Shown one piece after another: positions 9,723-22,414 of a DNA stretch of 64,000 bases (its first letter is position 1; every line of letters starts with the position of its first letter). The notes beneath the pieces are model-generated. The model had not been told where the DNA came from. It was given only the letters and a program-made list of their open reading frames with translations, and searched no databases. The position numbers and the translations under genes are program-made. Source of the stretch: Limonium bicolor. Lineage: Eukaryota > Streptophyta > Magnoliopsida > Caryophyllales > Plumbaginaceae. The stretch lies in contig CM041782.1 in the NCBI GenBank assembly GCA_023374045.1, forward strand, positions 246,913,882-246,977,881, in the 5' to 3' direction.

Positions 9723-12700
9723 TTAATACCTGAATCTAGAAATCGTGATTTAATTACTCTAATAAAATTATTAAAGGCCTAATGGTGCCTAAAGAGTATT
9801 GGTAAAAAGAATAAAACCAAAAGAAAAGAGAAAATGCGGTAAACACGAAAAACGCTAAAATGCGCATTAAATTTAAATAAGAGATATATGATCTCGAGAG
9901 GGTCCGAGATGGATTCCTAAGGCTTAGTTAGGCCTAATTAGTATACGGGAATGATCCCGAAGAAAACGGATCCAAATAATGGATTAAAACGTTAACGGAG
10001 TGTTTAAGCACGTTTTTCGAGAAAACCCAGAAATGTGACTTTAAGTGGTCAAACGGACTCGTAAAAATTATAGTTGATTAAATAACTATAATTAAGTATT
10101 AATGGAAGCTTAATAACCATTAAAATTAATTAAACGAGAAAATTCCAGAAAACGGACCCGGTAAGTGAATAGTATCTAACCGGGAGACGAAACGCGTTTA
10201 ATTCGAAAAGACGAAAAACGACCCGGGCTATTAATTCATGTGGGCCGGTTTTTATTAGTACACACACACATTTAATTAGCTTGTTAGCTTGTTGAGTCAC
10301 AAGATGACAAATAAGTAAAGTAAAAAGGGGAATAGTAAAAAGGAGACTTTACTACTCTCTCTCATCTCCTTCTTTATTCTTTCACGATCGTTTTCTCCCC
10401 CTCCAACTAAGCTCCTTCTTCTTCCTCTATAATTACCGATTCGAGAAGAAACTCACAAGCCCCATCTTCCTCTTCCTCTCACTTGCTCATTTCTTCACCG
10501 AATCGCACGAAATTGCCACCGTTAGATTCGTATCGGCGAGGGCTACGTTTTCCACCCCTCAAAATCTTGTTTCCTCCACCTTCACTTCCATGGGTGTTTT
10601 GCCTTTTGAAGCTTAAGGAGCTGATTTTGACTCTCCTTCACCATCTTGATGCCTTAAGGTAATAATAAGCAAGAGTTTCACTCATTTTTAACTAGTTCTT
10701 CCAATTTTGGAAAAAAATTCCTCCACGTTGAATATTTGCTCCATTTCAGCCGATTGCACCTTGCTCTTGTGGGGTGTTGGAAACTCTTCCAATTGATTGC
10801 CAAGCTCTTCTTTTGGATACTCTAAGGTAATATCTATGCTAGAGCCTAAAAACTAGTGTTTGAAATACTAGTTTTTGTGTGGAGGATTTGAATTAATTAA
10901 GCTTGAAATGTGTGTATGGGGATATGGTTGTAGATGGCAAACTAGACCCCCTTGCGTGTTGTGAAATCAAGAAGAGAAAGATGGAACAAGAGAAAGAGGA
11001 GGAAGAGAAAGGAAACCGAAACCTAACAAGGTAATGAGCTCACCTTGAGTTAGTTTTGCTTGCTTGCAAAACAGATTTTAGAGTTGAATTAATGCTCTTG
11101 AATGGGTGTAGTTGTGATACTACAATGATGTTAGTTGAATGAGTTTGTTTTTAATGTGGTTTAAGTGTGCAAATAAACCTAAAAGCTAAGCTAGTGCATA
11201 TGTGTGAACAAGAGGGAATTTGGTGTATTGTGGTTGTTGATGCTTGATGAAACAGGAGTGAAGATTGTGTATATGAGTTGATTTAAGTGTGGTGAATATG
11301 CTAATGAAGTAGGCAAAGTGCTGTCAAAATTTCCTTGGAGATTATGATCTTGGGTGTTTCGTTTAAAGGATGAAAAAAGGAGGTTTAAGTGAGTGGTTAA
11401 TGGTTTGGAAAACCAAACTTGGAAGGAGAGTGGGTTAGGAGTAAAATAATGCCATGGTGAGAGTGCTTAGAATGGCATCAGTAGTGAGGGTTAGTGGTTT
11501 AATGAAGAAACCAAATCTGTTACAATCTGATAGAAAACAAGAGAAAAACTAGTTTGTAAGTGAACTTTCAAGTGAAATTAACTAGAGTTTGTGAGTGCAC
11601 TTGGTGCTGGTTTAAGGTGGTTTAGATGAGTAATTAGGGTGCTAAAACTTGAGGATTATAGTTGTTGAAGATTGGGTAATCAATGGGCTAAGAGAGGACC
11701 TTGAACAGATAGGGAAACTGTCAAATTTGTAAAATCTGTAGCAGGGTCCGGGACCTAGTCCATGGACAAAGTCCCGGACCACCCCCTGGTTTCTTACGAG
11801 AATTCATCCAGCACTGGTGTCCGGGACTTGAGATATGGGTAAGGTCCCGGACCACCCCATAAATTTAGGCCGAGAGTAAAGCCTGTGTTTGGTCCGGACT
11901 TGGGATAGAGACAAGTCCCGGACCAATGTTGAATTCCACCCGAGAGTTGCGATGAGTATTGGTCCGGGACTTAGGGAGGGACCAGTCCCGGACCACCCCC
12001 AGAAACCTACAGAGAGCAATTTAATGATTGGAAATGATGGGGGTTTAAGTGTTGATGATGTTATAAGATGTTAAGCCTTGTTTGGTGACATGTAAAGCCC
12101 TAGGAAGTGTAAGAAAGTGTTAGAAGTGAGTGTGAAGTAAGAACTCAAATTAACAAGAGTAAAACCGAGATAACGGGATAACGGGGTAAGTACGGAGTAG
12201 CATTTAATTATGTGCCGTATGATCTTAGTATTAACAATAATGTTTGAAACATTATCAGAGAGTCGTGCGTGACCCGAGCATGGTGAGATGACATGGTAAA
12301 GTAAAAACCCCGGTGAAAGGTATGATTTTCTCATACTCCGCGTGCTAACCGAGTTACGTTGATTTGTGTGTTTGTGTGCCGGCTTAATCAAGATTAAAGC
12401 ATGAAAATAATCCCTTGTTTGATTATGTATGTCTTGATGTATGTTGAATGAGCTAACATACTTGTATGCCGGTGTGGTCTAACATAGAGTAAAGACCGAC
12501 TCCTAGTGAGTAACGTTTGGCTAGAGACCCAAAGATCGGGTCGATGATACTTAAGATAACGAAAACGTGCAAAACACACAAACTATCCGTTAAGTATAAC
12601 GATAGCACAACATATGAACTCCCTAGAATGTGAGGAGAAGTACGGGTGAGTAAATACCCGATAACGGTTAGGAAACCATATTGAAACAATCCACGAAACT

Positions 12701-14006
12701 AATGAGAGTGGAAAGATAAGTGAACCTCCTTCAAGAGTTAAAGATAGTTCGAAGATGTGAACTAGTAAGGAAGGTAAAAGAGACCTAAGGGATTTGTAAC
12801 TCCCTTGTGACATGGTCGACCTCCTATATGAGGATTTTACCCGGTATAAGAAAATAACCGAAAGTATGAGTAAGTGAAATGCATGGGTAACTCTTAAAAC
12901 CTAAGATTAACCGAACTAAGTAATGTTCCCAAGTCATTAGAAACATCGAGAGTGATGCTTCTAGACTAATATACATAATATTATTAAACTCCGAGAGAGG
13001 AGTGTATGGGAATGAGAGTAGTCCGAGAGTAGTCGGACCTAAGTAAAAAGAGATAGGAACTAAGAGAGAGTTCCGTGAGCTAGTTGAACCTCCCACCATG
13101 CTAGACCCGGAGTAGGGTCGAAACCGGGGAAGTAAGACTATGCTAGAGAGCCATGAGTTTTGGCCTAAGTATGTATTAAGAGTAACAAGCGTGGCGTAGG
13201 AGACCTGTAGTGTCTCGAGAATCTACAAGAGCTTGAGTATAAATAACCCGAGAGTGTGGGTGAGATAATGAGTATAAATAACCCAAGAGTATGGGTGAGA
13301 TAATGAGAATAAGTAACCGAGAGTGTGGGTGAGTATAGTACGAGTAGCCCAAGAGAATGGGTGTGTATATGAATAAGTAAACAAGGCATAGTGAGGTATA
13401 ACCCTCAGGCCTAAGAGTAACCAGATACAACTAACAACCTTGTTATGTTAGTTAGGAATTGTGTTCCATGATTGAATGTAGATTCCTTGAGCATTACATG
13501 TACTTATTGTATTGCTAAGATGCATGTTGTTTGACTAAAATGAACCCCATGTATATCCGACTAAGTGGTCGGCGTACCCCGGTTAGCGCTCGGGGTATGC
13601 GAATTTCATATGCAGCGTTAAGCTGAGCCCCTAGGGGTGATGTTTTTATTTTACAGGTACACCGAAGATGTTACCGTTCGAGAGTAGGACGGGGTCGGTG
13701 GGTTGCATGGGTAGTAGTTTTAATTACTTATGTATTGAAGGAGGTGTAAGACCGAATATGTTGTCGGCATCCATTTATTGTAGACTCGGTATAGTAGAGA
13801 AATGATTTGAGTATTGTATTTGTATTGGGTACTCGGTTGTTCCAGTTCATCAGACCGTTACGGTGTGCAAGGAAGGCCTGGTTAGCCATATGGGTGGCTA
13901 ACGGCGTTGTTTCACCCCTCGTTGTAATTAGAGTTCCGCTGCGTGAGTAAGAGTAATTGGTGACAATTTAAGAGGTAATGACGAGCTTAACGGTTGGGGT
14001 GTTACA
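9723..14006 (+). repeat. E1 3' LTR (4284 bp)
   Basis: Direct repeat of 358-4645. It carries the same hairpin array (11745-11994, with single G losses in three units), TATA array (about 13235-13373), hairpin/T-rich motif and terminal hairpin. It ends GTTACA, followed by the TSD copy TTAGT. Confidence 0.9.
11745..11994 (+). repeat. GTCCGGG hairpin array, 4 units (E1 3' LTR)
   Basis: Same four units as 2371-2625. Several have lost one G (for example GGTCCGGACT), so the stems here are slightly less perfect than in the 5' LTR. This is the only evident erosion of the array since insertion. Confidence 0.85.
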
Positions 14007-14575
14007 TTAGTGGTTTCTTCTTAACTTTCGTCAGTTTAGTACCTGTTTACTTTGGACTTTGTATACTTATTTTTGTGTATACGCTATGGTTCATTGACAA
14101 TTTAATTGTTGTTCCCTTATTTCTTTGTGGTATTTTGGCTCATTAGCCTTTTCTTTACATGTATACATGCTTAAAGCACATTTTTCTTTAAAGCACATTT
14201 TCCTTTAAAGCACATTTTGTGCTCTAATGTGTGTTTCCGGTTTAAACGCTAATTCCGTTTAATGCGTATTACTAATCACATTTTCCTTTAAAGCAATTTT
14301 TGTGCTCTAAGGTGTGTTTCCGGTTTAAACGCTAATTCCGTTTAATGCGTATTACTAATCTTAGAGGTATTTCACATTTGAAATCTCTTGGGAACTTATT
14401 GGTAGTTCCCTAATTTATTTGTGTTCTTTAAAACACCTTGTTGCTCTAATTGTTCTTAAAGCATGTTTTGGTATAAATTGTTGTTTAACACTTCTTCTAA
14501 TGTTTCTAAGGCACGTTCTAGCCTTAGTATATCATAATTAGATAATTCATTAATATATTAAGGTTGGGGTATTCA
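14007..14575 (-). mobile_element. Right end of LTR fragment X
   Basis: Continues 1-357 after E1 is removed. It ends AAGGTTGGGGTATTCA, the reverse complement of an LTR start (TGAATACCCC), and the preceding 90 bases resemble the start of Y read in reverse (TTTCTAAGGCA, then AGCCTT). It contains an 83-bp tandem duplication (14194-14359). The next five bases, GTCTG, should be the right TSD copy; the left copy is outside the window. Confidence 0.6.
14194..14359. repeat. 83-bp tandem duplication
   Basis: Two adjacent copies beginning CACATTTTCCTTTAAAGCA and ending GCGTATTACTAATC, differing at a few positions. No coding content. Confidence 0.85.
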
Positions 14576-16904
14576 GTCTGAAAAGGAGCTAAGTAGTGGG
14601 TAGAGTTAGAAGTGAAAGATAATGCATTATAAACCTTAGAGAATGGCATTAGGAGAGGAAACTATGAATGGAGGAAGTGAGAATCAAAATTTGTAGCATA
14701 GCTAGACTAGGAAGAAAATAATGTAAGTGCTGAAATGAAAATCTAGAAAATAAAGTGTGAGAATTAGTATAAAAAGAAGTAATGAGTTAGTATGGATTTA
14801 GAGATGTTTAGAAGGTTAATTAAGTGTGTAAACATGTGGGATTTAGTATAGGAACAATGGGGAATTTATTAGGCAAAGTATTGAATGTAACAGATGAAGA
14901 AAATTTCTATTCTATAGAAAACAGCAGCAGGTCCGGGACTTGGTCCCTATAAGAAGACCCGGACCATGCTGAAATTCAGGCTGAGAGTAACACTGTAACT
15001 CTGGTCTGGGACTTGGTCCCATGTACAAAACCTGGACCACCCAGTAAAAACCGTCCGAAAGTTTGCTAATGTCCTGGTCCGGGAATTACCTTATGTATAA
15101 GGACCCGGACCACTTGAAAATTATGTTCGAGAGTTCAGGCCACTTCTGGTCCGGGACTTGACCCCTGTACAAGAACCCGGACCATGGAGAAAAATGCTTT
15201 GAGAGTTTAGACCACAGGGTGGTCCGGGACCTAAGACCCGGACAAGGTTCTGGACCAACCCAAAACATTAAAAATAAGTTTAAAAAAAGGCATATAAGAT
15301 AAGGTAAGGTATGGTAATGATAGTATAAGATACTTAGTACTTGATTAATGATGTTTAATGGTCATTAATGGTATAAACAAGTTGTAAAAGTAATAAAGAG
15401 TAAGTAAACAATGTGAAAGTGTATGAATTGTAAAGACATAGTAATTATAAGTCGGGAAACGTAAAAGATAAAACTAGTTAAGTTAATTATAGTTAATTAA
15501 CCTGTCGATCGCATGTATGTGATAGGATTCGAATAGTCGAACACCGAAGGGAAGTCGGTGAGTCCAAGTCAACGGTGAATGGTATGAACTTGTCATGTCC
15601 TGTATGCTACCTTGGCTACTCTGATTTAGGTGTTGTGTGCGAATTGACCACCTAATTAAGATAAAACGCACGAATCGGATTTATTGCGCTTACTTGTGCT
15701 TATATGATATTGTTCCTTGTTGGTGCTATCTTAAACTCTAGTTTGTATAATCATGAAATGAAATGAATGAATGGAAATGAAGTGTGTGTGCTTGTTGTGC
15801 ATTGTATTGACCGAGTAATGTGGTATAGGACTTCTAACTGATTCCTAACAAGCTAACCATTCTAACAAAAGAAATTGGTAAATTGGAATGAGTAGAAGTT
15901 CGATATAGTTTCGGCCACGCGTGAGGAGGAGGAGACACAAGAGGTTGGATCCAAATCCTGGCCTTAATCTTTTCCATGGACCAAACCCCTTAAATGGGCA
16001 GCATCCTGGATTAGTGACCCACCCTAAAGCCCGGTGGTGGGACGGTGTAGTCCCTGCCCGGAGGTCATACCGACTTAACATGAGTATAAGTAAGTAAGTA
16101 AGAGTAAGTAAGTAAGTATGGGAAAGTAAGTAAGCATTGTATGAGTATGATTGAGTAAGTAATGTGTAACGTTTAAAAGAGTAAAGAACATCCGATTAAC
16201 CCAGATGTGTAACTGGCTAACCATTGAAGAAGTAAGTATTTTGTATGGTATTGATATACTGTTTGGCTTGTGTGTATTGCCTTCGGTTGTGTGTATTGTA
16301 TTGTGTTTGAATGTGTTGTATATGTAAAAGCATGTATGCATGTCTAAATCGGACTCCATGTGTAGTCAACCAATTAGTCGGCGCACCTAGTTAGCACGCG
16401 GTATATGCGAAGTTTATATGCAGTGTTTTTGCTGAGCCCCTTGGGGCACTGTTTTTAATTTTACAGGTGCTCGTGAAGGGTGAAGAGTGTGATGAGATCA
16501 AGAAGATTTCTTTTTGTGTAATTAATGGATTATGAATGGTGTACCAAGTTGTTCATGGCTATAGGCCTTTTTTACTAGCCGGTGTACCATGGGGTACACC
16601 CTTTTGGATGATGAAAGAATTGTGAATTGATAGGATAAGTAGGTTGTTTAAACTCATTATGTTGGTATCTTGGAGTAGGGATGTAATGGTTTACACTTTG
16701 ATACTCGGTAATCACTATTGTAAGTAAATGGTATTTTGTATTTGGTAAGTAATGTTAGTAGCTCGGTATTTCTTAAACATCAGACTGTTACGTATGTAGT
16801 GTAAGCCTTGCTAGCTATATGGGTGGTTAGCGGCATTGTATCACCCGCCGTAGTATTAGTATTTCCGCTACGTGTAATAGGATAAACGGGACAATTAGAC
16901 GGTA
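14576..16904 (+). repeat. E2 5' LTR, part before solo LTR Y
   Basis: It shows the LTR landmarks of the E1 family in the same order: palindromic array (14930-15256), hairpin/T-rich/CAG motif (16431-16466) and compensated hairpin (16810-16831). It is interrupted at CGGTA (16900-16904) by Y and resumes at 21029 to the LTR end, directly followed by a PBS. The LTR start must lie left of the window, beyond X. A (TAAG)n microsatellite is at about 16081-16140. Confidence 0.75.
14930..15256 (+). repeat. GTCCGGG hairpin array, about 5 units (E2 5' LTR)
   Basis: Units open GGTCCGGGACTTGG or a close variant and close with (A)CCCGGACC, spaced about 75 nt. Spacers contain GAGAGT/CGAGAGT. Layout is as in E1 but sequence is diverged, with stems partly kept by matched changes. 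Confidence 0.8.
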
Positions 16905-19900
16905 TGTAACACCCCATCCAAAGCTAATCGTGGTTATCGCATAACTGAACCCTTAATCGAAAACGTCGCAGCGGAAATAATAAACACCTGGACCTTGCCA
17001 CGGTCTGATCGTTAGAAAATACCGGCCTTAACATTTACAACACTTATCCAAAGTACATAACCAACCCAAAACATCACCAACCATAATACCGACAACCAAC
17101 CGAGTACAAGTAACTAACTAACCACATCCTTACATCAGTTTAAGTATAAACAGCCGGGTGCACAGGCGCAACCCGAACTCAAAATAAACATCCCATCCTA
17201 AGTCTAACCGCTCCTACTCTCGTAGTGCGTCCTCATGGGTCTCTTACCTGCAAGTGTAAAAACAGCCCCCAAGGGGGTCAGCACGAATGCTGGTACACCC
17301 TCTCATGGCCCCCAAGCTAACGGGGCTACGACGACTTATTGTTGATAGCATGGAAATTGATTACATACACAAGCATAATATGAAGTGCAATAACAATAAC
17401 CACAGATGAACACATTTAGTTCACAAACAATGAACGACTCAAGCGTTCCCTTATCAAGTGGGTTAGTAACCCCCCTCCTTAGTCCTCATTTCCTTAATCT
17501 CAGTTCCTTACCTTACCTTAATCTTAATCTCAACTTATTCTCAGTTTACAAACCGTTCCTGGAAGGGAATGGTTGTAGCTTAATTCAAACCTGGGATTTA
17601 GGTGATCCCACCGCACCATCTTAATGCCACCTACTCTGGACGGGAGTCCAGCATAGCTGAGCCGGCAACCGGCCCTAGGCTACAAGTCCGAAGACAAGTC
17701 CTTAAGCGGAGGGCGGATCTGATTCAGATACCGTCCCCCTTTTTCCTTAGCATGCATGACCAAAGATCGGTCCCGGGTTTCCTCACTCAAGTTCCAGTTA
17801 GTAGAAATCTTAATCACCATGTGCTAGCTAAGCCTTAACGGGCATTAACCAACAACCACCAAACTTAACTCTTATTCTTAACTCAGTAAGTACTAAACTT
17901 GGTTAGTAACAATCTCAAGTCTCGCGGGTTAGTGTAAATATAACACATACACAACGAGAACAAATATAACCGGTTGCATGCTTTATCTTGTTTTAGTCAT
18001 AGCAATTAAACAGATAGCACACAAGCCGAGGGACACCTCGTTAGCAAGCAGGTCACAAGAAGGATTGTACCGTTCACCGTCGATCGTTGTTTGATTAACC
18101 TTCTTCGGGGTCCCAATTCACAAACCTAAAACATTCATTCATTTTTAGGTCATCAGTTATTTGCACCTTACTTAACTCACTTAGTCCCTAAAGATCCCCA
18201 TTCAATACCCTCTCAAATCTTTACCACTTAGCTTACAAACTTAACTTTAAACATTAATTTATACTTAACTTAACTTAATCCCTCAAGTTCTTAGGGTCCT
18301 AATCATTACCTCTCTACCAAAGGTATACCTTATTACCAATACCATCCTTAGAATTCAAAATTTCTCTTTTTTTTTTTAGGCTCGACCGAACTTCCGACCG
18401 ACCTTACCCAAGGTCGGTCCATTCCAGAACATATTACCGCTTGAAATTCTACCCCGACCGACCTTGCAAGTCCGGTCCCTAAGGTCGGTCCATTCCCGAG
18501 AGTTTTCCCGAGGAAAATTTAAGCTCGACCGAACTTGCCAAGTCCGGTCCCATGTTCGGTCGATTCCAGAGACTTAATTCCTTCACAAAATACAAGCCTG
18601 ACCAAACTTGCAAGTCCGGTCCCCATGTTCGGTCGGTTCCAGAAACTTTCTCCGGCAGTGTAAACTGAGCTCGACCGACCTTGTAGGTCTGGTCCCTAAG
18701 GTCGGTCGGCTCCAGAACCTTGTTTCTAAATTCTCTTTCAACTCCAAACTTCTCCTCATATATCCTAATATGTTCTAACCTCATTAGGGCACCTCAAATA
18801 CACCTTAAACCCTCCACTAAACACATTAAATCACTCACCAAGATCCACCTTAGTCATTATGCATTTTCCTTATAATAATGCCAACACTTGTAATGTTTTT
18901 AACTAGGTTTCTAGGTGGTGGTTCATACCTAATGTAACCACTATGCCAAATGTTTCCCCACCACTATAACATCATCTCCCAAGCATCTTTCACCATCTAA
19001 AACTTTTTATGCATTTACTTAAAGTTCCTTCACAAGCTTAAATTTCCATCCATCCACACATTATTTCCTTCCTAGTTGTTTACCAACATTTGCCTAAGTC
19101 CTAAATACTCAAATACATTCTCTTGACACCTAAATCCTTCATAGTAATGCCTAAGTCATTATAACTCATTAAAACACTTTATCTACCCCTTTTTCATCAA
19201 GACAACCTCTAAAACTTCCTAGTACTTCCTTAGTCATTAAATTCCCTTAGAACATCTTAAACACCTAAGTTCTCCTTTAAATTTTGCCATGGGTTCTCTA
19301 GTATATATCACATCCTAACACTTGGTTTTTCTCCATCAATCACCCAAATTCTCATCACAACACCTTAACACACAATTTACACCAAAACTACACCACATCA
19401 TCATATAGTGCATAAACTTAAATGCTTGGCACTTAGGCCCTTAAATGGCAATAATCTTAACCACTGAATTTCCATATATATTTGCCTTCAACATGCGAAT
19501 ACACACAACAAGGCTCCCATTGAAATAAAATGCTTCTTATAATTCATCTCAACATTGTTTTAACTATCTCTTCTTCTCATTTGCTCTTTAGTCACAAGTT
19601 CACAAGTATAGTCATTGTTTCTCCTAGGTTTTATATAACCCTTTTCTAATATAACTCTACACTAAACTCATTACATCTCTGAATCCCATTCCCTTAAACA
19701 ATAAAACACCTTAAGGTAAGTAATTTACCTTGTTCTCTCACAAGCTTCACAAGCTTTTCTCCTTAGATTTTTTCTTGCACAATCTCGGTCACCAATATAA
19801 TTCTCCTTGCCAATGTTCTAAACAATGTCCAATGATTCCAATGAGCACTAAACAACACACTAACCTTAAGGAATAAAACCTAGGTTAAAAATGTGTTTTA

Positions 19901-21023
19901 AGGTTTTGAATTGATTGTTTTACCTTAGTTCCTCAAGACAAGCTTGGATTTGAAGCAAGAAGGACCTCCTTTATCCTTTGAAGAGTAGAAAACAAGCTAG
20001 AACAAGGCATTAAATGAAGCCTCATGAGCATGTATTTTCGGTCAAGAAGAAAAGTGATGGAAAGCTAGATTTTCTTACACTTTCTTTACCTTAAGAGAAT
20101 GGAGAAGCCAATGGAGTCTCCAAACTTGAATTTCCTCCTCTAATGGTGGTTTGACTTGGCACCAAAATGAAGCTCTTGAAGTTTTGAAAAGATAGAAAGG
20201 AAGAGCTTGAGCTAACTAAGAGATATATGTATTTAGTTTTGTTTTGGAGCTAAAATGAGCAAGATGTGTGCAAAGCTAGATGGAGCTAGCATGGAGGTTG
20301 AGTTTTACGTGAGAGAGAAGAAAGAGAGCAAAGGAAACCGATGGAGAAGATGAAGAATGAAGAGATGAGGAGAGAGAACTACTAAAGGTGAGATATTATG
20401 TTAAAAAGGTGAATAGTTAACTTACTTACTTTTGCTTTCTCTTTACTTAGCTAGATAAGTGTGGTGAGTCACACTTAAAAACCGGCCCCCTTGGTCAAAT
20501 AAGGTAGGTTGTGGTCTTTGTTGACCATTTAATTGACTTACTTGACTAATGTCTTAAACTAGCTTAATTTAGTTACTATTCACAAAACAAGGCACATTGT
20601 TGTGAAATTTTTGATTTCCCATTGATATAGACTTCCAAATGTGATACTATATAGTACACATGTTAATTAAAGAGTAATGATGGACATTTAGCCATTCAAA
20701 ACTCATTTACAAGACAATTTTTCTAAAATGTGCTTTAAGACTCCTTAAAGCACATTTTGTGTTTTAACTTGTTTTCAAGCTTGGTTTTCTTTGGTAACTG
20801 ATTTAAAATGACCATTAGGATATTACTAAGGTCTTAGAACAATATTTGGGTACTCACCCAAGTCTCTCCAAGCTTAGAGCACGTTTTTGCTTAAACTGCT
20901 CTTTTGGTGTTTCCTTATATTTTCTTTGATTAAGAATGTTTCTTAATGTTTCTAAGGCATTATTTAGCCTTCTTATATCTTAGTTTGTCATTTAAACACC
21001 ATATCTAAGTTTGGGGTATTTCA
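16905..21023 (-). mobile_element. Y: solo LTR (4119 bp) in E2's 5' LTR
   Basis: It begins TGTAACACCCC and ends GGGGTATTTCA, i.e. an LTR on the minus strand (TGAAATACCCC...GGGGTGTTACA). It is flanked by perfect 5-bp duplications CGGTA (16900-16904 and 21024-21028). There is no internal region, so it is a solo LTR left by unequal recombination. It carries a five-unit palindromic array (18384-18709) and the hairpin/T-rich motif (17246-17282). It has no genes; the 101-codon minus-strand frame over 18479-18784 is just the array read as codons. Confidence 0.88.
18384..18709. repeat. GACCGACC...GGTCGGTC hairpin array in Y, 5 units
   Basis: Units of about 35 nt spaced 70-80 nt apart. The outer stem varies between units as GACCGACC/GGTCGGTC and GACCGAAC/GTTCGGTC, a paired C-G to A-T exchange, around an inner AAGTCCGGTCC. 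This is the same design as the E1/E2 arrays with a different stem sequence. Confidence 0.85.
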
Positions 21024-21056
21024 CGGTAAGTAAAGGATTAGCGGTAGGGTGTTACA
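21024..21056 (+). repeat. End of E2 5' LTR (with right TSD copy of Y)
   Basis: CGGTA (TSD of Y) and then the last 28 bases of the E2 LTR, ending GGGTGTTACA. Confidence 0.85.
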
Positions 21057-21061
21057 AAAAG

Positions 21062-21073
21062 TGGTATCAGAGC
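21062..21073 (+). other. E2 primer binding site, tRNA-iMet
   Basis: TGGTATCAGAGC, followed immediately by GCTCTGAT, giving a perfect 16-nt palindrome (21066-21081) that pairs the PBS with a copy of the tRNA 3' end sequence. Confidence 0.92.
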
Positions 21074-21960
21074 GCTCTGATGTCTAAAGATTACTGAGCA
21101 TAGGGATTACCGAGTTTGGATTACAACCATTTTAAAAGGAAAATTAGAAACCTAACTAGGAATGACCGTTGATAACAATGGATACCCTTAACTTCCGTAT
21201 GGACGATACCATTGCTTAGATTCAAGACCAGTTGGTCATAGTGTTATAGCGTCATGGTGTTACAACGCCTAATGTAAATGTTACATGTTCAGATGTCAGG
21301 ACGAGGTCCAGGCCGACCCAGAAGAGGGGCTGCCGATGAACTGGCACGCAGACGATAGCCGAGATCGTCGCTGCCACGGTAGCACAAATGCTACCTCAAT
21401 TAATCACTACAGTACAACAAACTCAACAAAATCAACAAACTCAAGCGGGACCAATCCCTCCCCCTCCACCTAGAGATGTAAACTGGGTAAAATCTGTCGC
21501 TGAACTCCGACCTCCATGCTTTAGAGGCGAGAGTGACCCAGCAAAACTTGATGCCTATATCTCCGAAATGGAGACAGCCTTTGAAACCCTCGAAGCTCCT
21601 GCTGGAGTTCGAGTGAGAGTAGCAGCATACTACCTTAAAGACGCTGCCATGGATTGGTGGAAGTTAGTAAAGCACGAGTATGCCAACGAGCCCACCTTCG
21701 ACTGGGAATCCTTCACCGCCATCCTCCGATCCAAATACTATCCAGAGCACATCAAAACCAAGAAACGACTAGAGCTTGACGCTCTGAAGATGACAGACAG
21801 AATGTCAGTGGACGAGTAGTACTACCGCACCTTCACCTTCATTCTACGTCTTCTACCCAACCTTGGGTACACCAGCCAGGTGTTGGTCGATCGCTTCTAT
21901 GGCGGTCTAAGCCATCGCCTTCGGTACGGTATGGGGTACACCATATTTACCTCCCTTCAG

Positions 21961-22051
21961 GTAAATATTGGTTTGAACCCTTAGTACCATTGTAAATACT
22001 TGAACCTTTATCTTTATGAGTAAAAGCACCATCTAATACCTGAAACTTCAG
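21961..22051 (+). other. Putative intron 1 in E2 gag
   Basis: 91 nt, AT-rich, CAG|GTAAAT donor and ACTTCAG|G acceptor, with CTAAT about 20 nt before the acceptor. It contains stops; removal restores the gag frame exactly between TSLQ and ECYH. Prediction only. Confidence 0.6.
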
Positions 22052-22331
22052 GAGTGCTATCACGTGGCATCTCGCGTTGAGATTACTTGCCAATTAAGGG
22101 ATGAGGAGCAGGCGCTTAAGCGCAAGGTCAATAGCAAAAACACTAGTGCTGAGGAGCAGAACCAGTGCAAGAGCTGGAAAAAGAAGAAAGAGAAGTTCTT
22201 TCAACAATCCCAAAATAATTCCCCTAGTGAGAGCAGTGCCCATGCTGAGAAGGGCAAAGCAGATGAGCCTCTTTAGCTAGCTTATTCTGCGTCGGTGGCA
22301 GCGAAGCCACTGAGATCACACCCGCCTAAGG

Positions 22332-22414
22332 GTAAAACCTCTAAATTCACACTCGTACATGTAAAATTATCATAACTAGTATTTCGCACCAATGTGCTAA
22401 CACTCAAGCCTCAG
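22332..22414 (+). other. Putative intron 2 in E2 gag
   Basis: 83 nt, AAGG|GTAAAAC donor and AAGCCTCAG|GT acceptor, with a TGCTAAC branch-like site about 20 nt upstream. Removal keeps the frame from HPPK into GSGSGY and onward to the zinc knuckle. Confidence 0.6.

Larger units (their letters stand above)
358..14006 (+). mobile_element. E1: complete LARD-like LTR retrotransposon
   Basis: Two long direct repeats (358-4645 and 9723-14006) flank a 5.08 kb internal region that starts with a tRNA-iMet PBS and ends with a polypurine tract. TTAGT is duplicated at 353-357 and 14007-14011. The termini are TTAATACC...GTGTTACA, a degenerate form of the TGTAATACC...GGTGTTACA ends of related elements. No gag, protease, RT or integrase could be recognised in any frame. 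Very long LTRs around a non-coding but conserved interior are the definition of a LARD (large retrotransposon derivative), so mobilisation in trans is inferred. The two LTRs differ only by scattered substitutions and small indels (for example a short insertion near 11339), which makes it the freshest insertion of this family here. Confidence 0.88.

Noticed and set aside
18479..18784. 101-codon minus-strand ORF in Y with repeated DRTWGPDL
   Set aside because: It coincides with the palindromic array; the peptide repeat is a by-product of the DNA repeat.
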